Part shown: positions 51,609-59,831 of the stretch, in pieces
Layout: each line of letters begins with the position of its first letter
How positions within the stretch are numbered: the stretch's first letter is position 1
Assembly (NCBI RefSeq): GCF_022919215.1
Contig: NZ_CP095046.1
Coordinates: forward strand, 3,152,501 to 3,216,500
DNA: 64,000 nucleotides
Origin: Hymenobacter cellulosilyticus
GTDB taxonomy: Bacteria; Bacteroidota; Bacteroidia; Cytophagales; Hymenobacteraceae
Direction of reading: 5' to 3'
The notes under the pieces: model-generated
The model's input: the letters and a program-made list of their open reading frames with translations, nothing else
Databases searched by the model: none
What the model was told of the DNA's origin: nothing
Translations under genes and position numbers: made by a program

Positions 51609-52424
51609 TTAGGCTAGAACAAACGCGACAATATCGGTGCCGACCGTTTGTTGCCAACGCGCGGCTTTGCGGGCGAAGGCCGCCGGGGTCGTGCCGCTGT
51701 AGCGTTTGAACTCCCGCCCCAGGTGGGATTGGTCGGCGTAACCGAACTCGTGCGCCAAGCCGGCGAGATTAGCGGTGGGGTGCAACCAGAGGCGGCGGAC
51801 TTGTTCCACGCGCAGTCGCCCCGACACGTCTTTCACCGTATGGCCCACCGCTTGCTTGAACTTGCGCTCCAAGGTTCGCACCGTGGCCTGCGCCGCCGCC
51901 GCGACTAGGCTGACGGGCAGGGTACCGTTGGCCGCTCGCATTGCCCGGCCCGCTTGGCCGAGCAAACGGTTCTGAACCACCTGCGCTTGCGCCTGCTCGA
52001 AATACTGAGCCACCTGAGCCAGCGCTTCCGCCACGTTGCCCGCCTGAAGCCACTTCGCCAACGGCGCTTGCAACTGGGCGAGGGGATGCGTTAGTACGCG
52101 CACGCCTTCTTTACCAGGGAGCAGGCCGAGCAGCTCAAACACAGTCCAGGGAAAGCACTTGATACCCAGAAACTCTATTCGACTTTCAGCTTGAAAAAGC
52201 ACGGGTTGCGGCAGCAGCCCCACCAAAAACGGCGAGGGCAGCAGCTGCCATCCGTCCGGGGTGGCCACGCGGCAGGTGCTGCCGAAATAAAAAATGATTT
52301 CGGCGTAGCCATCGGGTACTACCTGCCAGTGAGGGTGCTCTTCGTGGAAGTCTCGGCTCAGATACCAAAAGTCTTGGACAGTATCCCGTAATGCGTCGGG
52401 TGGGTCAACTTCTTGATGCTGCAT
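51609..52424 (-). CDS. AraC family transcriptional regulator (HTH_18 type)
   Basis: A 271-aa regulator with an N-terminal sensing domain of the DUF6597 type (QVVPDGYAEIIFYFG) and a C-terminal helix-turn-helix with AHEFGYADQSHLGREFKRYS. It lies 64 bases before the FAD monooxygenase gene on the same strand and probably controls it. Confidence 0.85.
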   Translation of the reverse strand: MQHQEVDPPDALRDTVQDFWYLSRDFHEEHPHWQVVPDGYAEIIFYFGSTCRVATPDGWQLLPSPFLVGLLPQPVLFQAESRIEFLGIKCFPWTVFELLGLLPGKEGVRVLTHPLAQLQAPLAKWLQAGNVAEALAQVAQYFEQAQAQVVQNRLLGQAGRAMRAANGTLPVSLVAAAAQATVRTLERKFKQAVGHTVKDVSGRLRVEQVRRLWLHPTANLAGLAHEFGYADQSHLGREFKRYSGTTPAAFARKAARWQQTVGTDIVAFVLA

Positions 52425-52614
52425 GCAACAAAATAGGCGAATGCGCGGGGCCAGCTGCTTACGCGGTGTTCAGCTAACGCGGTTATTGATGTAGCGGCTT
52501 ACCGGATAAAGATACTATTATCTTGGTGGCTCATTCAGGTTAGGGTGCGGTAGCGGTTGCAGCACTCCTTGGGTAGTTCAAACGCTACGTAGTTGCGCAA
52601 CGGCCGGCTGGAAA

Positions 52615-52661
52615 ACCGAAACGGCTTGCGCTGAGCTTAGCTCAGCGCAAGCCGTTTCGGT
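52615..52661 (-). terminator. Terminator-like hairpin
   Basis: A perfect inverted repeat with 22-base arms (52615-52636, 52640-52661) and a 3-base loop lies between the AraC start (52424) and the end of the epoxide hydrolase gene (52816). It most likely ends the epoxide hydrolase transcript. Confidence 0.6.
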
Positions 52662-52815
52662 GATTTACTGTAACCTATCAACACAACACCTATGGCCGGT
52701 TCGCCAAAGCTACACGTGCTTTTCTCCGATGGGTAACGGCCAGCACTGGACCCACCAGCAAGTGGATGCGCCGGCCAGGGTGCAGGCGGACCAGCGCCAC
52801 TTGGTCATCATCCCC

Positions 52816-53951
52816 TTACCGTGAATGACGAAAGCTGGCGCGCACTTCTTCGACGAAGATCTTGGGTAGTTCCCAGGCCGGAAAATGGCCGCCTTCCGGC
52901 AGCTCGTTATAGTAAACCAGGCTAGGGTAACGCTCCTGCACCCAGCGCCGACTGGTCTGATGAATGTCCCGGGGGAACTGGCTGAAGCCGACGGGTACCT
53001 GAATCGGGTGTTCTCTGAAAGTGCGCATACTCTGCCAATAGATGCGCGCCGAGGAGGCGGCCGTGCCCGTGAGCCAGTAGAGGGTAATGTTGTCGAGAAT
53101 CGCATCGCGGCCAATCAACTCCTGCACGTTGCCGTCAGTGTATTTGGCCACCAGCTCATAAATCCAGGCCGCTTGGCCGACCGGGGAATCCGTGAGCCCG
53201 TAGCTGAGCGTCTGCGGACTCTGGATCTGCTCGGTCATGTAGCCGTTCTCGTTTTCGGCGAATGCCTTCAGCCGCTCCAGCGCCTGCTCCTCCTGCGCAT
53301 CGCCCGCTGGCATGCCCGCAAAAATCGGAAACATATTGAAGTGGACGGCGCGTACGGCGGGGGGCCAATGCCGCCGAGCGCATTGGTGACGGCGTAGCCC
53401 CAATCACCACCCTGGGCAAAGAAGCTCTCGTAGCCGAGCCGGTGCATCAGCTCAACCCACGCCTGGGCGACCCGTTCCGGGGACCAGTCAGGCGTCGTGA
53501 GTTTCTCGGACAACCCAAAGTTGGGCATCGTCGGCAGGACGACGTGAAACGCATCCTTTGGGTCGCCGCCATGCGCCCGTGGATCAGCCAGCATCGGCGC
53601 GACTTTTAAGAATTCGATGACGGAACCCGGCCAGCCATGCGTGAGGACCAGGGGCACCGCGTCGGGTTCGGGTGAGCGTAGGTGGAGGAAATGAATGTCG
53701 AGTCCATCAATCCGCGTCCTTGAGGGCGACAGCGCATTCAGCCGGCCCTCGCAGGCGCGCCAGTCGTAACCATCGAGCCAGTAGGCACACAGCGCCTGCA
53801 TCGTGGCCAGCGGTACGCCCTGGCTCCAGTCAGGCACCGTCTCGCGGTCCGGCCAGCGGGTGTGGGCCAGCCGCTGGCGTAAATCCGCGAGTGCGGCGTC
53901 CGGGAAGGCAAACGGATGGGGGTAGATAGTGGTGTCTAAGGGATGATTCAT
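52816..53951 (-). CDS. Epoxide hydrolase (EHN domain type)
   Basis: One added base in the G run at 53359-53364 joins two frames into 378 aa. The N-terminal epoxide hydrolase domain (TRWPDRETVPDWSQGVPLA) is followed by the alpha/beta hydrolase core with HGWPGS, the nucleophile Asp in GGDWGY and the late catalytic His in GGHFPAWE. It opens epoxides to diols. The start ATG is at 53951, three codons inside an upstream TTG start. Confidence 0.86.
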
Positions 53952-54039
53952 AGTGGGCAAAGGCTATAAATTGTCAGGCGAAGCGTAGGACGCGCACCTC
54001 GAAAGAAGAAATTGTCTGGGGTAGGTTTGACTAGGGGGC

Positions 54040-55083
54040 CTACTTACGCTCGGCTTCCGCCAGAAATGCCGCGAGTTCATCGTACCCGTACAACAGGGCC
54101 AACCCCTGAGGGGTCAGGCCCGTGTGGCTCTTCTGATCCAGGTAAGCACCGGCCTCAACCAGAGCCTGGGCCACATCCAGGTACCCATGCCACACCGCGT
54201 CGTGTAGGGCGGAGTAGCCGTTGTACGCCCCTTGCACCTGCAACCCGGCGGCCGGCGCATCCGGCCGCACGGTTTTTTGCGTCAGCAGCCGAACGATAGT
54301 GGCGTGGCCAAAATAGGTCGCGTCGTGGAGGGCCATGCCGCCCATCAGGCCAATCAGGCGCCGTGGGTCGGCCCCGGCGTTCAGCAGCAGACGGGCGATA
54401 TCGACATGCCCTTCCCGCGCGGCGATGCCCAGGGGCGTGTAGTTGTCGTCCACACTACCAATCATGGGTACCTGCTCGTCCACCGGATAGTTTGCCGCAA
54501 GTAGCCGCTCGACTTCCCGGCTGTCGCCTGCTTTAACGGCGGCCACCAACTTCAGCCGGGCGACGGCATCGGCGTTTGCCTGCTGTTGCGCCTCCAGGCA
54601 ACGTATAATTCCAGCGAGTCCATCGGCCCGGGCCATATCGAGGGCGGTCTGCCCCCAATGACTGACAATCGTCATCCGGGCACCGCGCTGCAGGAGCCGT
54701 TCGACCACCGCCTGCTGCTTATGCAGTACCGCGTCCATCAGCGGCGTGTTGCCCAGGATGGGGGTCTGCTGGTCGACGAAGGCCCCGTGGTCGAGTAGCA
54801 GCGCCACGACATCCGGGTTGCCCGCTTGCACCGCCTTATGGAGCGCGGTGGCTCCCATGCGCGGTTCAATCGCATGCACGCTCGCGCCCGCCGTTAGTAG
54901 GAGCTGAGATAGGTGAAACTCGCCACGGCCCGCCGCCAGCATGAGCGGCGTCAGGCCATCAGGGCCGGGCCGGTTGACGTCGGCGCGGGCACGTAGCTGC
55001 TCTAGCACAGCCGGCAGGTTGCCGGCTTGGATGGCGGCCTCCAGCGTCAGGGCCGTTGGTGGGTCAACCGGAAGGGCAGCCAC
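54040..55083 (-). CDS. Ankyrin repeat protein
   Basis: A 347-aa soluble protein made of about eight ankyrin repeats, for example GDSREVERLLAANYPVDEQV, GHVDIARLLLNAGADPRRL and GYLDVAQALVEAGAYLD. It starts with GTG and overlaps the end of the 366-aa gene by 37 bases, which indicates translational coupling. Both are divergent from the TetR gene. A role as a protein-binding partner of that gene product is inferred. Confidence 0.8.
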   Translation of the reverse strand: MAALPVDPPTALTLEAAIQAGNLPAVLEQLRARADVNRPGPDGLTPLMLAAGRGEFHLSQLLLTAGASVHAIEPRMGATALHKAVQAGNPDVVALLLDHGAFVDQQTPILGNTPLMDAVLHKQQAVVERLLQRGARMTIVSHWGQTALDMARADGLAGIIRCLEAQQQANADAVARLKLVAAVKAGDSREVERLLAANYPVDEQVPMIGSVDDNYTPLGIAAREGHVDIARLLLNAGADPRRLIGLMGGMALHDATYFGHATIVRLLTQKTVRPDAPAAGLQVQGAYNGYSALHDAVWHGYLDVAQALVEAGAYLDQKSHTGLTPQGLALLYGYDELAAFLAEAERK

Positions 55084-56147
55084 GTCACCAGGGCCATCAG
55101 CGGGTTGGGAGCGGGGGGATGGGGAGGCGATTCCTGCTCTGGCATTCCCGCTAACGTCAGCACCTGACCACCCATCTGCTGGAGACGGGCCAGATACGTA
55201 CGGGGCTCCAGTAATTGGTAGGGGAAATACAGTCCCGCCGGAACTGCGGGCTGGCCGTCCAGGCCGAGCAGCCGTTCCAGCAGCAGGGCGACGCCGAGGC
55301 CCGTTAAGGGCATTTGTCCCTGCGGATGCACCACCGCGTGCCGGGTGCGTAGCGGCTGACCTGCATGGTCTTCGCCGGCAAGGTCGATAAGTATCTCCGT
55401 GGACATCGGCCCACCCTGGCGGCGGGTAGAAGTGACGCCAAAGGCCAGCATAAACTGCACGTTCGGTGCACCGGTCGCCGTGGCTAGGCCGAGCACGTCA
55501 TAAAAGGAGTACGTAGCGGCTTTTTGCTCGGTGCCATCCACGGCGCGAAAGGCAGTCTTAGCCTCATCGCCCACTTGCCAGACAAAGGCCCCATCACGCC
55601 GAACAAGCGCTGCGGGCATGATCGTGGTTTGGCGCTCAAAATCAGCATAGGCGGCTGGGCCGGAAACGTCTTGTTCATCCAGCAGCGCCCCAATCGTGAT
55701 GGTGTGGAGTCGGCCGAACGCCCGGGCGAATTCCAGCGTGGGGACCGTAGTAGCACCGACCAGCCATTCCGTACCCAGGACAACGGGGGCCGCCCGCGGC
55801 TGGTGCATATAGGCTGCTACCTCGGGGCCCATTTCGAAAACGCCTGCCGAAATGCTCAGGTGCGGGATACCGTGGGCTTGGGCAAACCGCAGCGTGGCCA
55901 ACTGGTGGTCCGTAAACAGGACCACCACGGCACTGACGAGTCGTTGCCCCAGGCCTAAGTCTTCAGCCGCAAGATTCAGCGCAATACCTTCGGCGCTGGG
56001 TATCTCGGCCGCAGCTTCCTGCGCTTTGGCCAGGTCACGGCCCCCAAGTAGCAAGGGTACCTCGGGATGGGCGTCATGCAGGAGGCGGGCGACCCAGCGG
56101 CCAACCGTGCCGGAGCCGCCCACCAGGAGAACGGGGTGTTGTGTCAT
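55047..56147 (-). CDS. Saccharopine dehydrogenase-like NAD(P)-binding protein
   Basis: A 366-aa protein with an N-terminal Rossmann fold (HPVLLVGGSGTVGRWVARLL), as in saccharopine dehydrogenase-like proteins. The remainder is an uncharacterised domain with a C-terminal hydrophobic segment. The ATG at 56147 is preferred over the start 16 codons upstream. It is divergent from a TetR gene and shares an operator with it, so it is the likely target of that regulator. The substrate is unknown. Confidence 0.75.
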   Translation of the reverse strand: MTQHPVLLVGGSGTVGRWVARLLHDAHPEVPLLLGGRDLAKAQEAAAEIPSAEGIALNLAAEDLGLGQRLVSAVVVLFTDHQLATLRFAQAHGIPHLSISAGVFEMGPEVAAYMHQPRAAPVVLGTEWLVGATTVPTLEFARAFGRLHTITIGALLDEQDVSGPAAYADFERQTTIMPAALVRRDGAFVWQVGDEAKTAFRAVDGTEQKAATYSFYDVLGLATATGAPNVQFMLAFGVTSTRRQGGPMSTEILIDLAGEDHAGQPLRTRHAVVHPQGQMPLTGLGVALLLERLLGLDGQPAVPAGLYFPYQLLEPRTYLARLQQMGGQVLTLAGMPEQESPPHPPAPNPLMALVTWLPFRLTHQRP

Positions 56148-56185
56148 GAAGATGCAGGAGGTTAGTGCGTATTTTTGGCAAACAT

Positions 56186-56232
56186 AAGCTACCAAACGTA
56201 AGTTACCAAAAGTAGGTTACGTTTGGTAGCTT
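56186..56232. promoter_or_regulatory. TetR operator with divergent -7 elements
   Basis: A perfect 16-base inverted repeat (56186-56201 and 56217-56232) with a 15-base spacer. Each arm contains TACGTTTG, a perfect -7 element, reading outward on the plus strand (56218-56225) and minus strand (56193-56200). Bound TetR would block both promoters at once. Confidence 0.75.
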
Positions 56233-56265
56233 TACAAACGGACCTTGCAAGCAGACATCCTGATT

Positions 56266-56889
56266 ATGACGCACTCTTCGGACGCAGCAGCACCTAAACG
56301 ATCTGGTGGCAGACTATCTAAGGCAGAGCGCCGGCGCCAATTGCTTGACACGGCGCTTAGTATCATTCGTGAAGAAGGTGCTGACCGCCTAACCCTGGGT
56401 CATTTAGCAGCCCGGGCCGGCGTGTCGAAGCCCATCACGTACGAACACTTCAGCACGCGTTCGGGGCTCTTGACTGCGCTCTATAAGTTCCTGGATGAGC
56501 AGCAACTGCAGGCTTTGCAGGAAGCGCTGTTGAGCGTGCAGCAGCATGTAAAGGATACAGCGGACGTGCTTGCCACCGCCTATATTCATTGTTCAGTAGA
56601 CACGGGAGGCGAATGGCACGCGGTCAGGGCGGCCTTGTCGGGCAGCGAAGAAATGGGCGTGGTGCAGCAGGAGTTACTGGCCGGCTACGTTGAGTTGTTT
56701 AGCACTACCCTGGCTCCCCACAGCTCGTTATCTCCCGCTGCGCTTCATCGGTGCTGCGTCGGGCTGGTGGGTGCCGGGGAGGCCCTCTCCGTCCTGATGC
56801 TGAGTGGGCAATGCAGTGAGCGGGAAGCGGCCACGACCTTCTCCTCCTTAATTCAGGGTGGCCTGCTCCTATCTTCGTCTCATCGTTAA
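56266..56889 (+). CDS. TetR family transcriptional repressor
   Basis: A 207-aa regulator with an N-terminal TetR helix-turn-helix (LTLGHLAARAGVSKPITYEHF, residues 40-60) and a helical ligand-binding domain. The ATG at 56266 is preferred over an upstream TTG because it leaves the normal short N-terminus. It is divergent from the dehydrogenase-like gene and shares an operator with it. The ligand is unknown. Confidence 0.88.
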   Translation: MTHSSDAAAPKRSGGRLSKAERRRQLLDTALSIIREEGADRLTLGHLAARAGVSKPITYEHFSTRSGLLTALYKFLDEQQLQALQEALLSVQQHVKDTADVLATAYIHCSVDTGGEWHAVRAALSGSEEMGVVQQELLAGYVELFSTTLAPHSSLSPAALHRCCVGLVGAGEALSVLMLSGQCSEREAATTFSSLIQGGLLLSSSHR

Positions 56890-57485
56890 ACGCAGATATA
56901 GTGGCGGCAAGCCCAGGTGCGACCTTTGGACCAACCCTTTAACCAAGGTAACTACTAGTCTATCCGGTAAGTCAAGTTATGATAACGGCCAGCTGGAAAA
57001 TAGTGGCTTAAACGACCGTTTTTGTGAACTATAGTAGTCTATTCGCTTACTCGCTTAACGGTATTCCGATCGGCTTTCTAGAATATTAAAGAACCACAAT
57101 TATAAGCTGAACAATCCAGACAATAAACTTTGCTGCTTGTATTTTTTGCAGGTAGCTTTGCATACCTCTTGGTGGTTTGCACCCCTGAACTCGCGCCCCT
57201 CTACTTATCACACCTCTTCCAGCATCGCACGCATTCGGAAAATCCGAGTGTGCTTTCTGCTGCTTTTTAGGTGACTTAATGATACTAGCGCCACTCTACC
57301 TTTTTCCTATACTGTTCTAGCTTTTGTAAGCAGGACATCCTCCCTCGCTCTTTGATTATCTGCCTTTGGCGATGGATTTGTACGCCTAGTCGGCCACCAT
57401 TAGTTTCCTATACAATTTACCGAGCAGGTACTACCCGCATATCCGTGCGCCCGGGGTACTGGTGTCTTCTATCTACTTCCTTCAT
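56890..57485 (+). promoter_or_regulatory. Long leader region with a promoter for the Rhs-like remnant
   Basis: No gene is supported in these 600 bases. TTG (57130-57132) and TAGCTTTG (57153-57160) are 20 bases apart, a perfect Bacteroidota promoter. It lies about 330 bases before the next start codon, so the leader is unusually long. Confidence 0.45.
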
Positions 57486-57881
57486 ATGCTCACTTCGTCC
57501 AGTACGTTGAAAACCAGTGTGCTCATTGCTCTTGCAACACTCTTTACTCTTTCAGCAAAAGCCCAACAGGAGGTTTCGGTCGACCAGTTCACGGGCACCG
57601 CTTCGGTGAGCATCCCGTTAACGGCCGCTACGATTCAGGGTGTTACCGTTCCTATTGGTCTTACTTATACCGCCACCGGTCTGCAGGCCGATGATCAGGG
57701 GGGCATAGTAGGTGTTGGCTGGTCCCTCTCCGGCGTGCCGCATCTAAGTCGGGAGGTTCGGGGCTTACGGCTGGGGCGTTCTTGGCAGCAAAAACGTCAT
57801 GCTGTTGTTAATGATGATTTCGAACATGGAGATCATACCTGGGATGCATTGTTTAATCAAATAACAACCCCGTTTTGGTAG
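57486..57881 (+). pseudogene. Truncated Rhs/SpvB-like protein (N-terminal fragment)
   Basis: A signal peptide (LIALATLFTLSAKAQ) is followed by VDQFTGTASVSIPLTAA and GLTYTATGLQADDQGGIVGV, GWSLSGVPHLSREVRG, the N-terminal pattern of large Rhs/YD-repeat proteins of Bacteroidota. After about residue 100 the frame changes abruptly to AT-rich, unrelated sequence ending at a stop at 57881. The repeat body, normally over 1000 residues, is missing, so this is probably the result of a deletion that fused the start to the end of the gene. Confidence 0.6.
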
Positions 57882-58255
57882 CATTATTCAGAAAATCGCC
57901 CACCGAGAAAAGACTTTCTAAGTTCTTCTCAACTATAAGTTGGATCCCCATGATTGGGTTCTCGGTAATAATATTGTTCTATTTTTTAACCTATACACGC
58001 CCTGTATATAGCCAGTATTCTGGTATTAGGGCACCTGCGGTAGCGTCAGATTATGCATTTTTGAATTTCATAGGTATCGTAATAATACTACTCGCTCCAT
58101 TTATTGGTGGAGCATGGCTAGTTGCATTAATTATTACAAAACTTAGAAGAATACGATTAGGCTGGTTCAATATATTGACTTTTATAGTTGGATTTGCTTT
58201 GATTTTTTTGATAAACAAACTTTGCACAACTTATATGTATTGGTTTATGGGTTAA
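57875..58255 (+). CDS. Small AT-rich membrane protein
   Basis: A 126-aa protein with three or four predicted membrane helices (MIGFSVIILFYFLTY, IGIVIILLAPFIGGAWLVAL, ILTFIVGFALIFLI). It is clearly more AT-rich than its neighbours. It overlaps the end of the Rhs-like fragment, where an immunity protein would be expected in a polymorphic toxin locus. The start is uncertain: TTG at 57875 or ATG at 57950. No family was recognised. Confidence 0.55.
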   Translation: MVALFRKSPTEKRLSKFFSTISWIPMIGFSVIILFYFLTYTRPVYSQYSGIRAPAVASDYAFLNFIGIVIILLAPFIGGAWLVALIITKLRRIRLGWFNILTFIVGFALIFLINKLCTTYMYWFMG

Positions 58256-58304
58256 TTAATATCTGACACCCCTAGGCACAGTATGTGATTTTACTAAATC
58301 AGCA

Positions 58305-59819
58305 ATGTTTAAGCATCTTTCTATTATAAATAAATTGGTCATAGGTTTGACTTACTTTCACGCTTATGATCTTCAGGCCCAATCTGTCCCGCCGCTCACC
58401 CTCGGCTATGGCCCTACCATCCAACTGCCTACCGGGGCTGATGTTAACGACATAGCCGTAGCGGACCTGGACCACGACGGACGGCCCGACCTGGCCATTC
58501 CCGAGCGGGCGCTGGATACGCTGGCCATTTTCGTGCAGACAGCCAGCGGTGGCTTTCCCGCCAAGGCCTCGGCGCGCTACTTCTTCAGCCGGGGCCCGCA
58601 CACCATTGTCCCGCTGGCCCTGAACGGCTACGGTGCGTCCGGCTCCCCGGTGCCCGTCGCCGATGATCTGGTCCTGGGGGCCCGGCAGTCAATTCAGCTG
58701 TATCTGCTGGACAATATGGGTACCGCGCCCGGACAGCTGTCCCTGGTGGCGCGCCCTGCGTTGCGCTGGGGTCCCCTCGGTGGCAGCCCACCCACTGACC
58801 CGCGTCTGCTGACGGCCCCGCTCAACGGCGATGATTACCCCGATATTGCCTACTTATACAATCCCATCGGCACGGTGCAGGCCGGGCTCGGCGGCAACGG
58901 AATTCTATTTCGCAATACTCCGCCCGACAACATTGCGTCTCCGCTGTTCTACCAGGCTCCCTTTCGCCCGGTGGATGCCAGCCTGGCCTGCATGTACGTG
59001 CCCGACGCATACAACGCCCTGCTGGCTTCGCCCACGACTAACGAAATCATTATTGTATCCACGACCGGGAAAAGCCAGCCGAGCAACGGGTGGTGGACCT
59101 CCGGGTACCAGCGCAAAACGGCTTCGGGCGGTACGCGCCCCGTGGCCGCGGCCGGGGCCGACGTCGACGGCGACGGCGATGCCGACTTGGTGGCCGCCCA
59201 CGAAACCAACCCCAACGTCGTCATCCGGCTGCGGGAACCGAACCCCGTCACCCCGTACGATCTGTTGTTTCCTACCCAGCTTACTTACCCGCTGCTCGGC
59301 GCCCCGCGGCAGGTCATTTTGCAGGATATGAACGGCGACAACCGCCCTGACCTGCTGGTGCTGCTCACTACAGGGCTGGTGCAGGTATTCCGCAACACAG
59401 GCCAGAGCGGACAGGCCTTGTTTGATGCCCCTATTCTGTTAGCCACGGGCAGCCGCCCAGCGTATCTGCGCCTGGCCGATATCAACGCCGATGGGCAGCT
59501 CGATCTGGCTGTGGCCTGCCCCGGCGACAACACGGTGCATCTATTCTACAACCAAAGCGTGGTGCTGTCTGCTCAAGCAGCTAAGAGCAAGCAGCTGGCC
59601 ACGGTCTACCCCAATCCGGCCCATACGACCTTGCAGCTTCGCTCCACAACCGGAAGCCCGATCCACGCTGCAATCTTGCTCGATGCGCTGGGCCGCCCGG
59701 TTCGGCAGTGGGATGCACCAGCGACGAGCCTGAATGTGGCAGACGTACCGCGGGGCCTGTACCTGTTGCAGCTACAGGTAGGAACCACTAAGACTATGCA
59801 CCGGATAGTACTGGAATAA
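58305..59819 (+). CDS. FG-GAP/VCBS repeat protein with T9SS sorting domain
   Basis: A 504-aa secreted protein with a signal peptide followed by FG-GAP-like repeats with calcium-binding Asp motifs (ADLDHDGRPDLAI, GADVDGDGDADLVAA, QDMNGDNRPDLLVL, ADINADGQLDLAVA). The C-terminal 80 residues (VYPNPAHTTLQLRSTTGS to MHRIVLE) are a type A T9SS sorting domain. The protein is therefore expected to cross the outer membrane by type IX secretion. Substrate unknown. Confidence 0.85.
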   Translation: MFKHLSIINKLVIGLTYFHAYDLQAQSVPPLTLGYGPTIQLPTGADVNDIAVADLDHDGRPDLAIPERALDTLAIFVQTASGGFPAKASARYFFSRGPHTIVPLALNGYGASGSPVPVADDLVLGARQSIQLYLLDNMGTAPGQLSLVARPALRWGPLGGSPPTDPRLLTAPLNGDDYPDIAYLYNPIGTVQAGLGGNGILFRNTPPDNIASPLFYQAPFRPVDASLACMYVPDAYNALLASPTTNEIIIVSTTGKSQPSNGWWTSGYQRKTASGGTRPVAAAGADVDGDGDADLVAAHETNPNVVIRLREPNPVTPYDLLFPTQLTYPLLGAPRQVILQDMNGDNRPDLLVLLTTGLVQVFRNTGQSGQALFDAPILLATGSRPAYLRLADINADGQLDLAVACPGDNTVHLFYNQSVVLSAQAAKSKQLATVYPNPAHTTLQLRSTTGSPIHAAILLDALGRPVRQWDAPATSLNVADVPRGLYLLQLQVGTTKTMHRIVLE

Positions 59820-59831
59820 ACCAGAGCTACG

